Shown one piece after another: positions 31,942 to 40,375 of a stretch of DNA of 64,000 nucleotides. A model generated the notes under the pieces. That model saw only the letters and a program-made list of their open reading frames with translations, searched no databases and was not told where the DNA came from. How positions within the stretch are numbered: position 1 is the stretch's first letter; every line of letters starts with the position of its first letter. This DNA comes from Rhodospirillaceae bacterium (lineage in GTDB: Bacteria > Pseudomonadota > Alphaproteobacteria > Kiloniellales > DSM-21159): the NCBI GenBank assembly GCA_006969625.1, contig CP030885.1:124001-188000 (forward strand). Direction: 5' to 3'. The position numbers were made by a program, and so were the translations under genes.

Positions 31942-32113
31942 TCAGAGACCGTTCGAGAATACTCTGTCCCGTCCCGCGCTTCGCGCCCGCAGTTCCACTG
32001 CGCCCCATCCGGCCGCCCGACGACAGTATCCTGGATGGGTGGCCAGGTGGGGGTGCGGGACGGAACAGTGCCGAGAATGGGCTCTTAGGCCCATTCTCAA
32101 ACGGTCGCTCAGA
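31942..32113. repeat. Palindromic element, copy B (reverse orientation)
   Basis: The outer repeats TCAGAGACCGTTCGAGAAT and ATTCTCAAACGGTCGCTCAGA flank a stem with TCCCGTCCCGCG and CGCGGGACGGAA-like arms. The small GGGCTCTTAGGCCC hairpin lies on the right, opposite to copy A. Its left arm carries an extra ~20 bp. The Rieske gene's stop codon (32109-32111) lies inside the element. Confidence 0.85.
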
Positions 32114-32504
32114 CCCCAGACGGCAGCGGAGCCGTCAGCACCACCCAGCCCTCGGCATCCACGTCCACGGCGACCGGCGTCAGCGAGCGGCCGGCACACG
32201 GCCCCGAGACGCAATAGCCGGTTTCGGGAACGAAAAGCGCGCCGTGGGTGCGGCAGATGACATGCGTGCCGGCGGCGTCGACGAAGCGGTCGGGCACCAT
32301 TTCCAGCGGCACGCCGAGGTGCGGGCAGGCATTCAGGTAGCCGTACAACCCGCCCTCCCAACGCAGCACCACCAGCTCGCGCGGCGGTCCGCCCGACGGA
32401 TCGGGCACCTGCAGCGACTTGCCTTCGTCTTCCTCGATCTCCGCGAGACGGCACAGACGCTGGGACTTGCGCAGGGACTGGTCGGGTCGGCTCGATCGGG
32501 TCAT
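32109..32504 (-). CDS. Rieske-type [2Fe-2S] ferredoxin-like protein
   Basis: The product has 131 residues. The two cluster-binding motifs of the Rieske fold are present: CPHLGVPLE and CRTHGALFVPETGYC, giving Cys-x-His and Cys-x-x-His ligands. The protein starts with a basic tail (MTRSSRPDQSLRKSQ) and has no signal peptide, so it is a cytosolic electron carrier or an oxygenase-associated ferredoxin. No oxygenase is next to it. The stop codon falls within palindromic element copy B, so the element has probably replaced the original 3' end. The gene is divergent from the AAA ATPase gene, 89 bp apart. Confidence 0.85.
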   Translation of the reverse strand: MTRSSRPDQSLRKSQRLCRLAEIEEDEGKSLQVPDPSGGPPRELVVLRWEGGLYGYLNACPHLGVPLEMVPDRFVDAAGTHVICRTHGALFVPETGYCVSGPCAGRSLTPVAVDVDAEGWVVLTAPLPSGV

Positions 32505-32593
32505 CTTGGCCGCTCGTGCTCGCAGGTCGCAGCTTCGGCTGCGGGTCGCTGCTCTATGGCAAAAACGGTCCCTTCGCAAAAGCGGTCGTCGAC

Positions 32594-33778
32594 ATGCTGC
32601 TTACCCTGGCGGTCTCCGGGTACCGGAGCCTTCGAGACCTGGTTCTGCCGCTCGAGCGGCTGACGGTGGTTACCGGCGCCAACGGCAGCGGCAAGTCGAG
32701 CCTCTACCGCTCCGTTCGCCTCCTGGCCGACGTCGCGCAGGGCCACACCGTCGCCGCCCTGGCCAGGGAAGGCGGCCTTTCCTCGACGCTCTGGGCTGGC
32801 CCGGAAGGCTTCTCGCGTGCCATGAAGCGGGGCGAGGCGCCGGTGCAGGGCACGCTGCGGCGAGAGTCCGTGGCGCTTAGGCTCGGCTTCTCCGAGGAGG
32901 ACTTCGGCTACGCCATCGACCTCGGGCTGCCCAAACCCTCGACCTCCCTCTTCGCCAGGGATCCCGAGATCAAGGCCGAGGCTCTGTGGGCCGGTGAGGT
33001 CCTGCGCCGCGGCAATGCCTTGGCCTCGCGTCGCGGCCCGAGCGTCCAGGCGCTCGACGACCAGACGGGCGAGCGCCGGACCCTGCTGACCGGCCTGCCG
33101 AGCTTCGAGAGCATGATGACCCATGCCGCCGACCCGCGCGGCGCGCCCGAGGTGCTGGCCCTGCGCGAGCGCATGCGGGCCTGGCGCTTCTACGACCATT
33201 TGCGCACCGACGAGGCGGCGCCGGCGCGCCGGCCGCAGGTCGGCACGCGCACGCACGCCCTGGCGTCCGACGGGTCGGACTTTCCCGCCGCCCTGCAGAC
33301 TCTGCGGGAGATCGGCGATACGCGGGCCTTCGACGCGGCGGTTTCCGACGCCTTCCCGGGCAGCGCGGTGGAGGTCGAGGCGGCGGAGGGCGTTTTCGCG
33401 GTGACGATGCGCCAGCACGGACTGCTGCGCCCGCTGCGCGCGGCCGAACTGTCCGACGGGACGCTGCGCTACCTGCTGCTCGCCGTTGCCTTGCTGAGCC
33501 CCCGCCCGCCGCCGCTGCTCGTGCTCAACGAGCCGGAAACCAGCCTGCATCCCAGCCTGCTGCCGGCGCTGGCGCGCCTGATCGCCGCCGCCGCCGCGCG
33601 CGGACAGGTGCTGGTGGTCTCGCATGCCCGCCCCCTGCTCGAGGCCTTGGCGGTCGAGTCCGCCTGCCTGCGCCTCGCACTCTACAAGACGCTGGGGGAG
33701 ACTCTGGCCGGCAAGCCGGGGCCGGACGGCGCGCTTGTGCCCCTGGAACGGCCGCGCTGGACCTGGCCTCAGCGCTGA
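32594..33778 (+). CDS. AAA-family ATPase, SMC/RecF/OLD-like
   Basis: The product has 394 residues. The N-terminus LLTLAVSGYRSLRDLVLPLERL leads to Walker A GANGSGKSSLYRS; signature LSDGTLRYLLLAVALL and Walker B LLVLNEPETSLHPSLLP lie near the C-terminus, followed by VLVVSHA. This is the AAA_21-type arrangement of chromosomal ATPases that act in repair, defence or regulation. No nuclease domain is fused, and no TOPRIM is visible. The target is unknown. It is divergent from the Rieske gene and convergent with the EVE gene, with 29 bp between the stops. Confidence 0.85.
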   Translation: MLLTLAVSGYRSLRDLVLPLERLTVVTGANGSGKSSLYRSVRLLADVAQGHTVAALAREGGLSSTLWAGPEGFSRAMKRGEAPVQGTLRRESVALRLGFSEEDFGYAIDLGLPKPSTSLFARDPEIKAEALWAGEVLRRGNALASRRGPSVQALDDQTGERRTLLTGLPSFESMMTHAADPRGAPEVLALRERMRAWRFYDHLRTDEAAPARRPQVGTRTHALASDGSDFPAALQTLREIGDTRAFDAAVSDAFPGSAVEVEAAEGVFAVTMRQHGLLRPLRAAELSDGTLRYLLLAVALLSPRPPPLLVLNEPETSLHPSLLPALARLIAAAAARGQVLVVSHARPLLEALAVESACLRLALYKTLGETLAGKPGPDGALVPLERPRWTWPQR

Positions 33779-33780
33779 GG

Positions 33781-33801
33781 TCTCAGAGACCGTTCTCGAA
33801 C
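33781..33801. repeat. Partial remnant of the palindromic element end
   Basis: TCTCAGAGACCGTTCTCGAA resembles one terminal repeat of the ~150-bp element, with no partner arm nearby. It lies between the AAA ATPase and EVE gene stops. Confidence 0.35.
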
Positions 33802-33807
33802 TGGCGC

Positions 33808-34224
33808 TCAATCCGGATCGGTCTCGCCCATGGCGCAGATCAGGCGCCAGGCCTCTGCGGGCACCGGCTGCACCGACAGGCGCGACTGCTTGAGCAGCGG
33901 CAGCTCGGCCAGGCGCGGCTCGGCCTTGATCTCGGCGAGGGTGACCGGGCGGGCGAAGGGTTTGACCGCCTTGACGTCGACCATACCGAAGCGGCCGGAG
34001 GCGTCGGTGTGGTCGGGGTAGTATTCCTTGACCACCTCGACGATGCCGACGATGCGTTTTTCGTTGACCGAGTGGTAGAAGAAGGCGCGGTCGCCCAAGC
34101 GCATCGCCTTCATGTTGTTGCTGGCCTGATAGTTGCGCACCCCGTCCCAGTGCTCGGTGCCCTTGGCGACCTGGTCCTCCCAGCCCCAGGTGCCCGGCTC
34201 GCTCTTCATCAGCCAATAGGCCAT
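33808..34224 (-). CDS. EVE-domain protein (ThyN1-like)
   Basis: The product has 138 residues and consists of one EVE domain: MAYWLMKSEPGTWGWED, WDGVRNYQASNNMKAMRLGDRAFFYHS, VGIVEVVKEYYPD, and PVTLAEIKAEPRL. EVE domains are PUA/YTH-like folds proposed to bind modified bases in nucleic acid. The start at 34224 has GGGGAG 9 nt upstream; an ATG at 34260 is in frame but less likely. Convergence with an AAA ATPase gene is of interest because EVE modules recur in modification-dependent restriction, but no nuclease is present. Confidence 0.92.
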   Translation of the reverse strand: MAYWLMKSEPGTWGWEDQVAKGTEHWDGVRNYQASNNMKAMRLGDRAFFYHSVNEKRIVGIVEVVKEYYPDHTDASGRFGMVDVKAVKPFARPVTLAEIKAEPRLAELPLLKQSRLSVQPVPAEAWRLICAMGETDPD

Positions 34225-34314
34225 CTGCGGCGACTCCCCATCGGTGTTCCGCTCGCGCATAGCAAAAGCCGGCGCGCCCCGCTAGCCTGGGCCCGACCTC
34301 AAGCGGAGATATCG

Positions 34315-35076
34315 ATGTTCCTGCAAACCGCCACCTGGCCCGAGGTCGAGGCCTATCTGAAGACCTCGACGGCCATCCTGATCCCGATCGGCTCGACCGA
34401 GCAGCACGGGCCGAGCGGCTTCGTCGGCACCGACGCGCTCTGCCCGGAAATCCTGGCCAGGGGTATCGCCGAGCAGACCGGGGCGCTGATCGCCCCGACC
34501 ATCTCGGTCGGCATGGCGCAGCACCACCTGGGCTTTCCCGGCTCGATCACGCTGCGGCCCAGCACCCTGATCGCCGTGCTGCGGGACTGGATCGCCTCGC
34601 TGGCGCGCCACGGCTTCGACCGCTTCTATTTCCTCAACGGCCACGGCGGCAACATCGCCACGGTCACGGCCGCCTTCGCCGAGGTCTATGCCGAGGCCAG
34701 CCTGGGCGAGGCGCCGTCCAATCGGCCGCCGCTGCGCTGCAAGCTGCGAAGCTGGTTCGAGCCGCCACAGGTTCAGAGCCTCTGCAAGGAGCTGTTCGGC
34801 AGCGCCGACGGGCAGCACGCCACCGCCAGCGAGATCTCGCTGACCTACTTCGGCTATCCCGAGGCGGGCGAGCGGGCGGCGAAGGCAAGCGCGAACCTGA
34901 GCCCGAAGGTCGCGCCGAGCGGTGGGTTCACCGACGCCGCCGACTACCGCCGGCGCTTTCCCGACGGACGCATGGGCTCCGACCCCGCGCTGGCCAGCGC
35001 AGAGAAGGGCCAGCGGATCTACGAGACGGCGGTCGATGCCTTGTCGGCCGACTGGCGGGCGTTCGCCGGGCGCTGA
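34315..35076 (+). CDS. Creatininase-family amidohydrolase
   Basis: The product has 253 residues. The family motifs are present: ILIPIGSTEQHGP near the N-terminus, GMAQHHLGFPGSITL, and FYFLNGHGGNIATV with the metal-binding His. Members hydrolyse cyclic amides such as creatinine or act in mycofactocin or riboflavin-like pathways; the substrate here is unknown. GGAG lies 7 nt before the ATG. Its stop codon coincides with the start of palindromic element copy C. The gene is divergent from the EVE gene. Confidence 0.88.
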   Translation: MFLQTATWPEVEAYLKTSTAILIPIGSTEQHGPSGFVGTDALCPEILARGIAEQTGALIAPTISVGMAQHHLGFPGSITLRPSTLIAVLRDWIASLARHGFDRFYFLNGHGGNIATVTAAFAEVYAEASLGEAPSNRPPLRCKLRSWFEPPQVQSLCKELFGSADGQHATASEISLTYFGYPEAGERAAKASANLSPKVAPSGGFTDAADYRRRFPDGRMGSDPALASAEKGQRIYETAVDALSADWRAFAGR

Positions 35077-35221
35077 GAGACCGTTTGAGAATAGTCTGTT
35101 CCGTCCCGCACCCCCACCCGGCCGCCCGACGATAGTATCCTGGTTGGGTGGCCGGGTGGGGGTGCGGGACGGAACAGTGCCGAGAATGGGCCTCCAGGCC
35201 CGTTCTCAAACGGTCTCTTAG
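35074..35221. repeat. Palindromic element, copy C
   Basis: The outer repeats TGAGAGACCGTTTGAGAATA and GTTCTCAAACGGTCTCTTA flank the inner stem (TTCCGTCCCGCACCCCCACC and its complement) around a loop with AGTATCCTGGTTGGGT. The small GGGCCTCCAGGCCC hairpin is on the right, as in copy B. It begins at the creatininase stop codon. Confidence 0.9.
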
Positions 35222-35271
35222 CCGCCGCCGCGAAGTCCCGCCCTGGGCCCCACCCTGGGGCGGGGTGTGGC

Positions 35272-35946
35272 TCAGTGGCGGATGAAGGGGTTGAGCAGGC
35301 GGCCGAAGAAGCCGGTCAGGCGGATCGGCGCCTCGCTGACCACCAGGCACAGGCAGGTCCGCTCGCCCTCGGCGACCGGCTGGTGCTCGACCGCGTCGTC
35401 GGCGACCTGCACGTCGCCGCGCCGGTAGGTGCCGCTGGCGTCGTGGTAGGCGCCGTCCAGCACCAGGGTCACCTCCATGCCGCCGTGGGTGTGGCGCGGC
35501 GCACCGGCGCCGGGGGCGATGCGCATCAGCCGCGTGCGGGTGCCGTCGCCGGCGCCGACCTTAAGCTCGACTTCCTCGACGCCGCGGATCACCGGCTTCC
35601 AGGACAGGGTGTCGATGTCGCTGCCGACATAGTCGCGCAGCGGGCTCGGCAGCGCCAGCCCGTCCTTCGGCTGCGGCTTGACCGGGCTGCAGCTCTGCCG
35701 CTCCACGCCCGGCTCCGTCTCCAGCAGGTCCAGGCGCGCCAGAGTGCGTTCCAGCGCATCGTCGCGCAGCGAGGCGGGCTCCAACTCCTCGATCAGCGCA
35801 CCGCCGACCGTCTCGTAGGCCTCCACGTCGGCGCGCGAATTCGGGTCGAGCGCGATGTGGCTGGCGACCACCAGCGACAGCGGCTCGTTCAGGGCGCCGG
35901 TCGCATAGGCCAGCAGCATCTCGTCGGGTACGCGCAACGCGATCAT
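35272..35946 (-). CDS. ChrR-like cupin anti-sigma factor
   Basis: The product has 224 residues. The N-terminal sigma-binding half (DEMLLAYATGALNEPLSLVVASHIALDPNSRADV) resembles ChrR, and the C-terminal half is a cupin (PRHTHGGMEVTLVLDGAYHD ... EHQP) keeping the His/His/Glu/His metal ligands. In ChrR the first half binds zinc through His/His/Cys/Cys; here the CxxC is DPNS and an N-terminal His is lacking, so that zinc site seems lost. It is translated 4 bp after the sigma gene, and should hold it inactive until a stress such as singlet oxygen occurs. Confidence 0.87.
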   Translation of the reverse strand: MIALRVPDEMLLAYATGALNEPLSLVVASHIALDPNSRADVEAYETVGGALIEELEPASLRDDALERTLARLDLLETEPGVERQSCSPVKPQPKDGLALPSPLRDYVGSDIDTLSWKPVIRGVEEVELKVGAGDGTRTRLMRIAPGAGAPRHTHGGMEVTLVLDGAYHDASGTYRRGDVQVADDAVEHQPVAEGERTCLCLVVSEAPIRLTGFFGRLLNPFIRH

Positions 35947-35950
35947 CCCC

Positions 35951-36592
35951 TCAAACCTCCTCTTCGCGCAGGGCCTTCTTCAGGCGGCCCATCGCCAGGC
36001 GCAACCGCGATTTGACCGTGCCCAGCGGCAGGTCGGTCTCCTCGGCGATCGTGCCGTGGGCCTTGTCCTCGAAATAGGCCATGCGCACCACTTCCGCCTG
36101 TTCGGCGGGCAGCGCCAGGATGGCCGCCCGCACGCGCTCTTCGCTCTGCCCCCGCTCGACCAGCGTGTCGGCACCCGGCTCCGGGTCTGGCCGCAGGCAG
36201 GGGTCGTCGGGATCGACCTCCGGCCGCCGTTCGCGGCGCAGGGCGTCGATCCGCTTGTTGCGGGCGATGCGGAAGATCCAGGTGCCGACGCTCGCCTGGG
36301 CGGGATCGAAGGTCTCGGCGCGTCGCCAGACCATGATCATCGCCTCCTGCGCCAGCTCCTCCGCCGCGCCGCCCTCCGCACCGAGCCGAAGCAGGTAGGC
36401 CTTCAGCCGCGGTGCGAAATGCTGGAACAGGACCGCGAAGGCCCGGCGATCGCGCCGTTGGGCGACGGCCAGCAGCAGGGCCTCGCACTCGGCGGCCGAG
36501 GGCGCGGCCTCGGCGAACCGGCTCGGCCTTGCGTCCGGCGCGGAGGGGCCGGCAGTCGGGTCGGAGGCGCTCATGCTCGCATCAAACGCCAT
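35951..36592 (-). CDS. rpoE: ECF sigma factor, RpoE/ECF11-like
   Basis: From the ATG at 36592 the product has 213 residues. Region 2 shows HFAPRLKAYLLRLG, EELAQEAMIMVWRRAETFDP and TWIFRIARNKRIDALRR; region 4 shows LPAEQAEVVRMAYFEDKAHGTIAEETDLPLGTVK (quoted in part: TIAEETDLPLGTVKSRLRLA). It is followed 4 bp later by the ChrR-like gene, so the pair is a classic sigma/anti-sigma operon. ECF11 sigma factors respond to singlet oxygen or organic peroxide. The precise start is uncertain; an ATG at 36574 is possible. A TGATCC-N18-TAAATT site upstream fits autoregulation. Confidence 0.9.
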   Translation of the reverse strand: MAFDASMSASDPTAGPSAPDARPSRFAEAAPSAAECEALLLAVAQRRDRRAFAVLFQHFAPRLKAYLLRLGAEGGAAEELAQEAMIMVWRRAETFDPAQASVGTWIFRIARNKRIDALRRERRPEVDPDDPCLRPDPEPGADTLVERGQSEERVRAAILALPAEQAEVVRMAYFEDKAHGTIAEETDLPLGTVKSRLRLAMGRLKKALREEEV

Positions 36593-36939
36593 GCCGTCAT
36601 CCGAGACAACCGTCCCGCCCGGGCGCCGCACCGCCTTGGGCATCGAACGCCCTGAGACGTCGGTTGTGCCTGTATGCAGCGGCAGCGCACGTACTGGACC
36701 CCCATAACCATAGGCGGCCCCTGCCTGCTGGCAGGCCACATGCATCGCCCCCCGCTCCCCGGACCGTTCCATGCCGAAATTTACGTGCCGCCGCCCTCTG
36801 TGGATCACAGGAAAGTGGGTGGCGGACGCCCCCGATCACGATGCCGTGAGGCCGCCGGCGGGCAGCCGTCCGACCGCCACGAATTTTCCCAAGCTTTGCC
36901 GTATGCCAAGGGCTGGCGACGGGCCGCACGACTCCTATA
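36593..36939. other. Divergent intergenic region upstream of the sigma operon
   Basis: About 350 bp between the sigma operon and the IalB-like gene. It contains the candidate autoregulatory promoter at 36778-36807 and a long leader for the sigma gene; nothing coding is supported. Confidence 0.5.
36778..36807 (-). promoter_or_regulatory. Predicted ECF/RpoE-dependent promoter of the rpoE operon
   Basis: On the minus strand, TGATCC (36802-36807) is separated by 18 nt from TAAATT (36778-36783). TGATCC is the known -35 of Rhodobacter RpoE promoters, with a -10 about 18 nt downstream that begins TAA. The site would give a ~180-nt leader. Confidence 0.5.
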
Positions 36940-36941
36940 AT
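36936..36941 (+). promoter_or_regulatory. TATAAT box abutting the IalB-like gene
   Basis: TATAAT at 36936-36941 would place transcription start at about 36948, at the second ATG (36949) of the gene, suggesting a leaderless message. No good -35 is visible. Confidence 0.35.
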
Positions 36942-36948
36942 GCGCGGC

Positions 36949-37521
36949 ATGTCACAGGCTTCGCTCCCCTCCGCCCGCAGCGGCGCCCCGCGCGCCCGTT
37001 TCGCCCTCGTCCTGGCCGGCCTGTTCGCCGGATTGGCGTTCGGCGCCCTCGGCTTGGCGCCCACGCCGGTCATGGCGCAGACGCTGGAGCGGATCGGCGA
37101 CTTCACCGACTGGAGCGCCTTCAAGGCGCAGGAGAACGGCCAGCCCGTCTGCTTCATCGCCAGCCGGCCGAAGACGGACGAGGGCGACTACACCAACCGC
37201 GGCGACATCTACGCCATGGTGGCCCAGCGCCCGGCCGAGCAGCGGATCGACGAGGCGACCTTCATCGCCGGCTACACCTTCCGCGAAGACAGTGCGGTCG
37301 AGGTGGCCATCGGCGACCGGAGCTTCCGCCTCTTCACCCAGGACGACAGCGCCTGGGCGCCGGACGACGCCACCAACGACGCCCTCGTCCAGGCGATGAT
37401 CAGCGGGCTGGAGATGGTCGTACGCGGCACCTCCTCGCGCGGCACCGCAACGCGCGACACCTACTCCTTGCGCGGCTTCACCGCCGCCTACCGTGCGGCG
37501 CGCCAGGCCTGCGGTCTGTAG
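36949..37521 (+). CDS. IalB-family (invasion-associated locus B) periplasmic protein
   Basis: From the ATG at 36949 the product has 190 residues; an ATG at 36940 would add three. A signal peptide (FALVLAGLFAGLAFGALGLA..VMA) is cut before QTLERIGDFTDWSAFK. The core WSAFKAQENGQPVCFIASRPK, DIYAMVAQRP, SAVEVAIGDRSFRLF and SLRGFTAAYRAARQAC fits IalB-like proteins, whose role outside Bartonella invasion is unknown. Two Cys (PVCF and the C-terminal one) could form a disulfide. rlmN follows after 85 bp, an arrangement common in this class. Confidence 0.8.
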   Translation: MSQASLPSARSGAPRARFALVLAGLFAGLAFGALGLAPTPVMAQTLERIGDFTDWSAFKAQENGQPVCFIASRPKTDEGDYTNRGDIYAMVAQRPAEQRIDEATFIAGYTFREDSAVEVAIGDRSFRLFTQDDSAWAPDDATNDALVQAMISGLEMVVRGTSSRGTATRDTYSLRGFTAAYRAARQACGL

Positions 37522-37606
37522 CCGCCGTTCCTCGTCGCCGATTGCCGCGCGGAGCGCCGGCACCGTCCGCTTGCGGCGCCCCGGCGGCTCGCCTAGATAA
37601 GCCGCT

Positions 37607-38758
<1,152 letters not shown>

Positions 38759-38765
38759 GGCGCGC

Positions 38766-40346
38766 TCAGGCGCCGGCGACCGCCCGTTCGGCCACCGTGC
38801 GCCAGGCGGGCAGGCGCACGGTAACGCAGGTCCCGCCCGGCTTGCGGCTGGCGATCTCCAGGCTGCCGCCGTGCAGCTCCACCAGCCCCCTGCTCAGCGG
38901 CAGGCCGAGCCCGGTGCCCTGGAAGCGGCGCGCCAGGGAGCTGTCGACCTGGCCGAAGGGCGTCAGGGCCACCTGGATCTCCGCCTCGCTCATGCCGATG
39001 CCGGTGTCGCGCACGCTCAGCCGGAAGGCGCCGTCGGCGCCGATACCGGCGGCCAGCACGACGCGGCCGCCGCGCTCGGTGAACTTCACCGCGTTGCTCA
39101 GCAGGTTGAGCAGCACCTGCTTGAAGGCGCGCGCGTCGAGGGTGATTTCCGGCAGGTCGGCGCCGACTTCGAGGCAGAGGGCGACGCCGGTTTCCTCGGC
39201 GCGCGGGCGAACCAGTCGGGCGGCCGCGCGGATCAGGTCGACGACGTCGGTCTCCTCCTCGTCCAGCTTCAGCTTGCCGGCCTCGATCTTGGAGACGTCG
39301 AGGATGTCGTTGATCAGCTCCAGCAGGTGCTCTGCGCTCTCGTGAATGTCGCGCGCGTACTCGGCATAGACGGCCTGGCCGAGCGGGCCGAAGGCCTCGG
39401 TCATCATCACCTCGGAAAAGCCGATGACCGCGTTCAGCGGCGTGCGCAGCTCGTGACTGATCGCCGCCAGGAACTCGCTCTTGGCGCGGTTGGCCGCTTC
39501 CGCCGCCTCCTTGGCCTGCAGGATCGCCCGTTCGCGCATGCGTTCGCGCGTGACGTCGTGGGCGGTGCCGCGAAAGCCGCAGAAGGCACCGGTGTCCGAA
39601 GCATAGACGGGGACGCCGGACAGACGGAACAGACGCGGCGTGCCCTCTCGGTCGCGCATCTCCACTTCGACGTCGCGGAACGGGCGCCGCCAATCCTCGG
39701 TCAGAAGGGCGCGGAGCTGCTCCGACGTGCCCAGCTCGAGCAGGCTGCGCCCGAGCAACAGGCGCGGCGGCTGGCCCAGGGTCTCGCCGACGCGCTGGCT
39801 GACGTAGGTCAGCCGCAGGGCCCGGTCGGTCTCCCAGACCCAGTCGCTGACCAGCCGGACGATGTCCTCGAAGCGGGCGCGCATCGTCTCGAAGCGGTCG
39901 CCGCCCGCGTTGCCGCCCGCCGCCGCGGTCGGCCGTTGCTGCAGCCGGCCGCTCAGCAGCAGCGGTCGGCCGTCGCCGTCCAGGTAGACGGCGAGAGCTG
40001 CCGTGCGTCCGCACGTGCCGTCGGGCAGGTGGGCTTCGATCGTCTGCGGCTCGAGCGACACCCAGGCGTCGCGGTCGCCCGCCCGTGCCGGCGCGGCGGC
40101 GTCGCCGAGGGCTTTGGCGATCAGCGTCGACAGGGCCGCGGGCGCGCTTGCCTCGATCAGCGGCAGCAGGGCTTGCATGGATGCGTTGGCGTGGATCAGC
40201 AGGCCCTCGGCGTCGGCCAGGAAGCAGGCCTCGTCGGCGTCGGACTGGCGCTGCAGGCCGAGCAGCAGCAGCGCCTCGACGGTGGCACTCCGCGACGTGC
40301 CTGGGCTGGCGGGCGGAGAGCTGCGGGGGCGGCCGGGCTGGTCCAT
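38766..40346 (-). CDS. PAS-containing hybrid-free sensor histidine kinase
   Basis: From the ATG at 40346 the product has 526 residues. It lacks membrane segments. A PAS domain spans about 150-270 (WVWETDRALRLTYVSQRVGETLG ... GFRGTAHDVTRER), followed by HisKA (EFLAAISHELRTPLNAVIGF, His about residue 297) and HATPase_c (NLLSNAVKFTERGG, DTGIGMSEAEI, GTGLGLPLSRGLVELHGG). No receiver domain is attached, so it needs a separate response regulator; none is adjacent. It is cytosolic. The gene follows the DUF2336 gene at 29 bp, so they are probably co-transcribed. Confidence 0.92.
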   Translation of the reverse strand: MDQPGRPRSSPPASPGTSRSATVEALLLLGLQRQSDADEACFLADAEGLLIHANASMQALLPLIEASAPAALSTLIAKALGDAAAPARAGDRDAWVSLEPQTIEAHLPDGTCGRTAALAVYLDGDGRPLLLSGRLQQRPTAAAGGNAGGDRFETMRARFEDIVRLVSDWVWETDRALRLTYVSQRVGETLGQPPRLLLGRSLLELGTSEQLRALLTEDWRRPFRDVEVEMRDREGTPRLFRLSGVPVYASDTGAFCGFRGTAHDVTRERMRERAILQAKEAAEAANRAKSEFLAAISHELRTPLNAVIGFSEVMMTEAFGPLGQAVYAEYARDIHESAEHLLELINDILDVSKIEAGKLKLDEEETDVVDLIRAAARLVRPRAEETGVALCLEVGADLPEITLDARAFKQVLLNLLSNAVKFTERGGRVVLAAGIGADGAFRLSVRDTGIGMSEAEIQVALTPFGQVDSSLARRFQGTGLGLPLSRGLVELHGGSLEIASRKPGGTCVTVRLPAWRTVAERAVAGA

Positions 40347-40375
40347 GGCGATGGGGGCGGGCAGAGCACCGGCGC

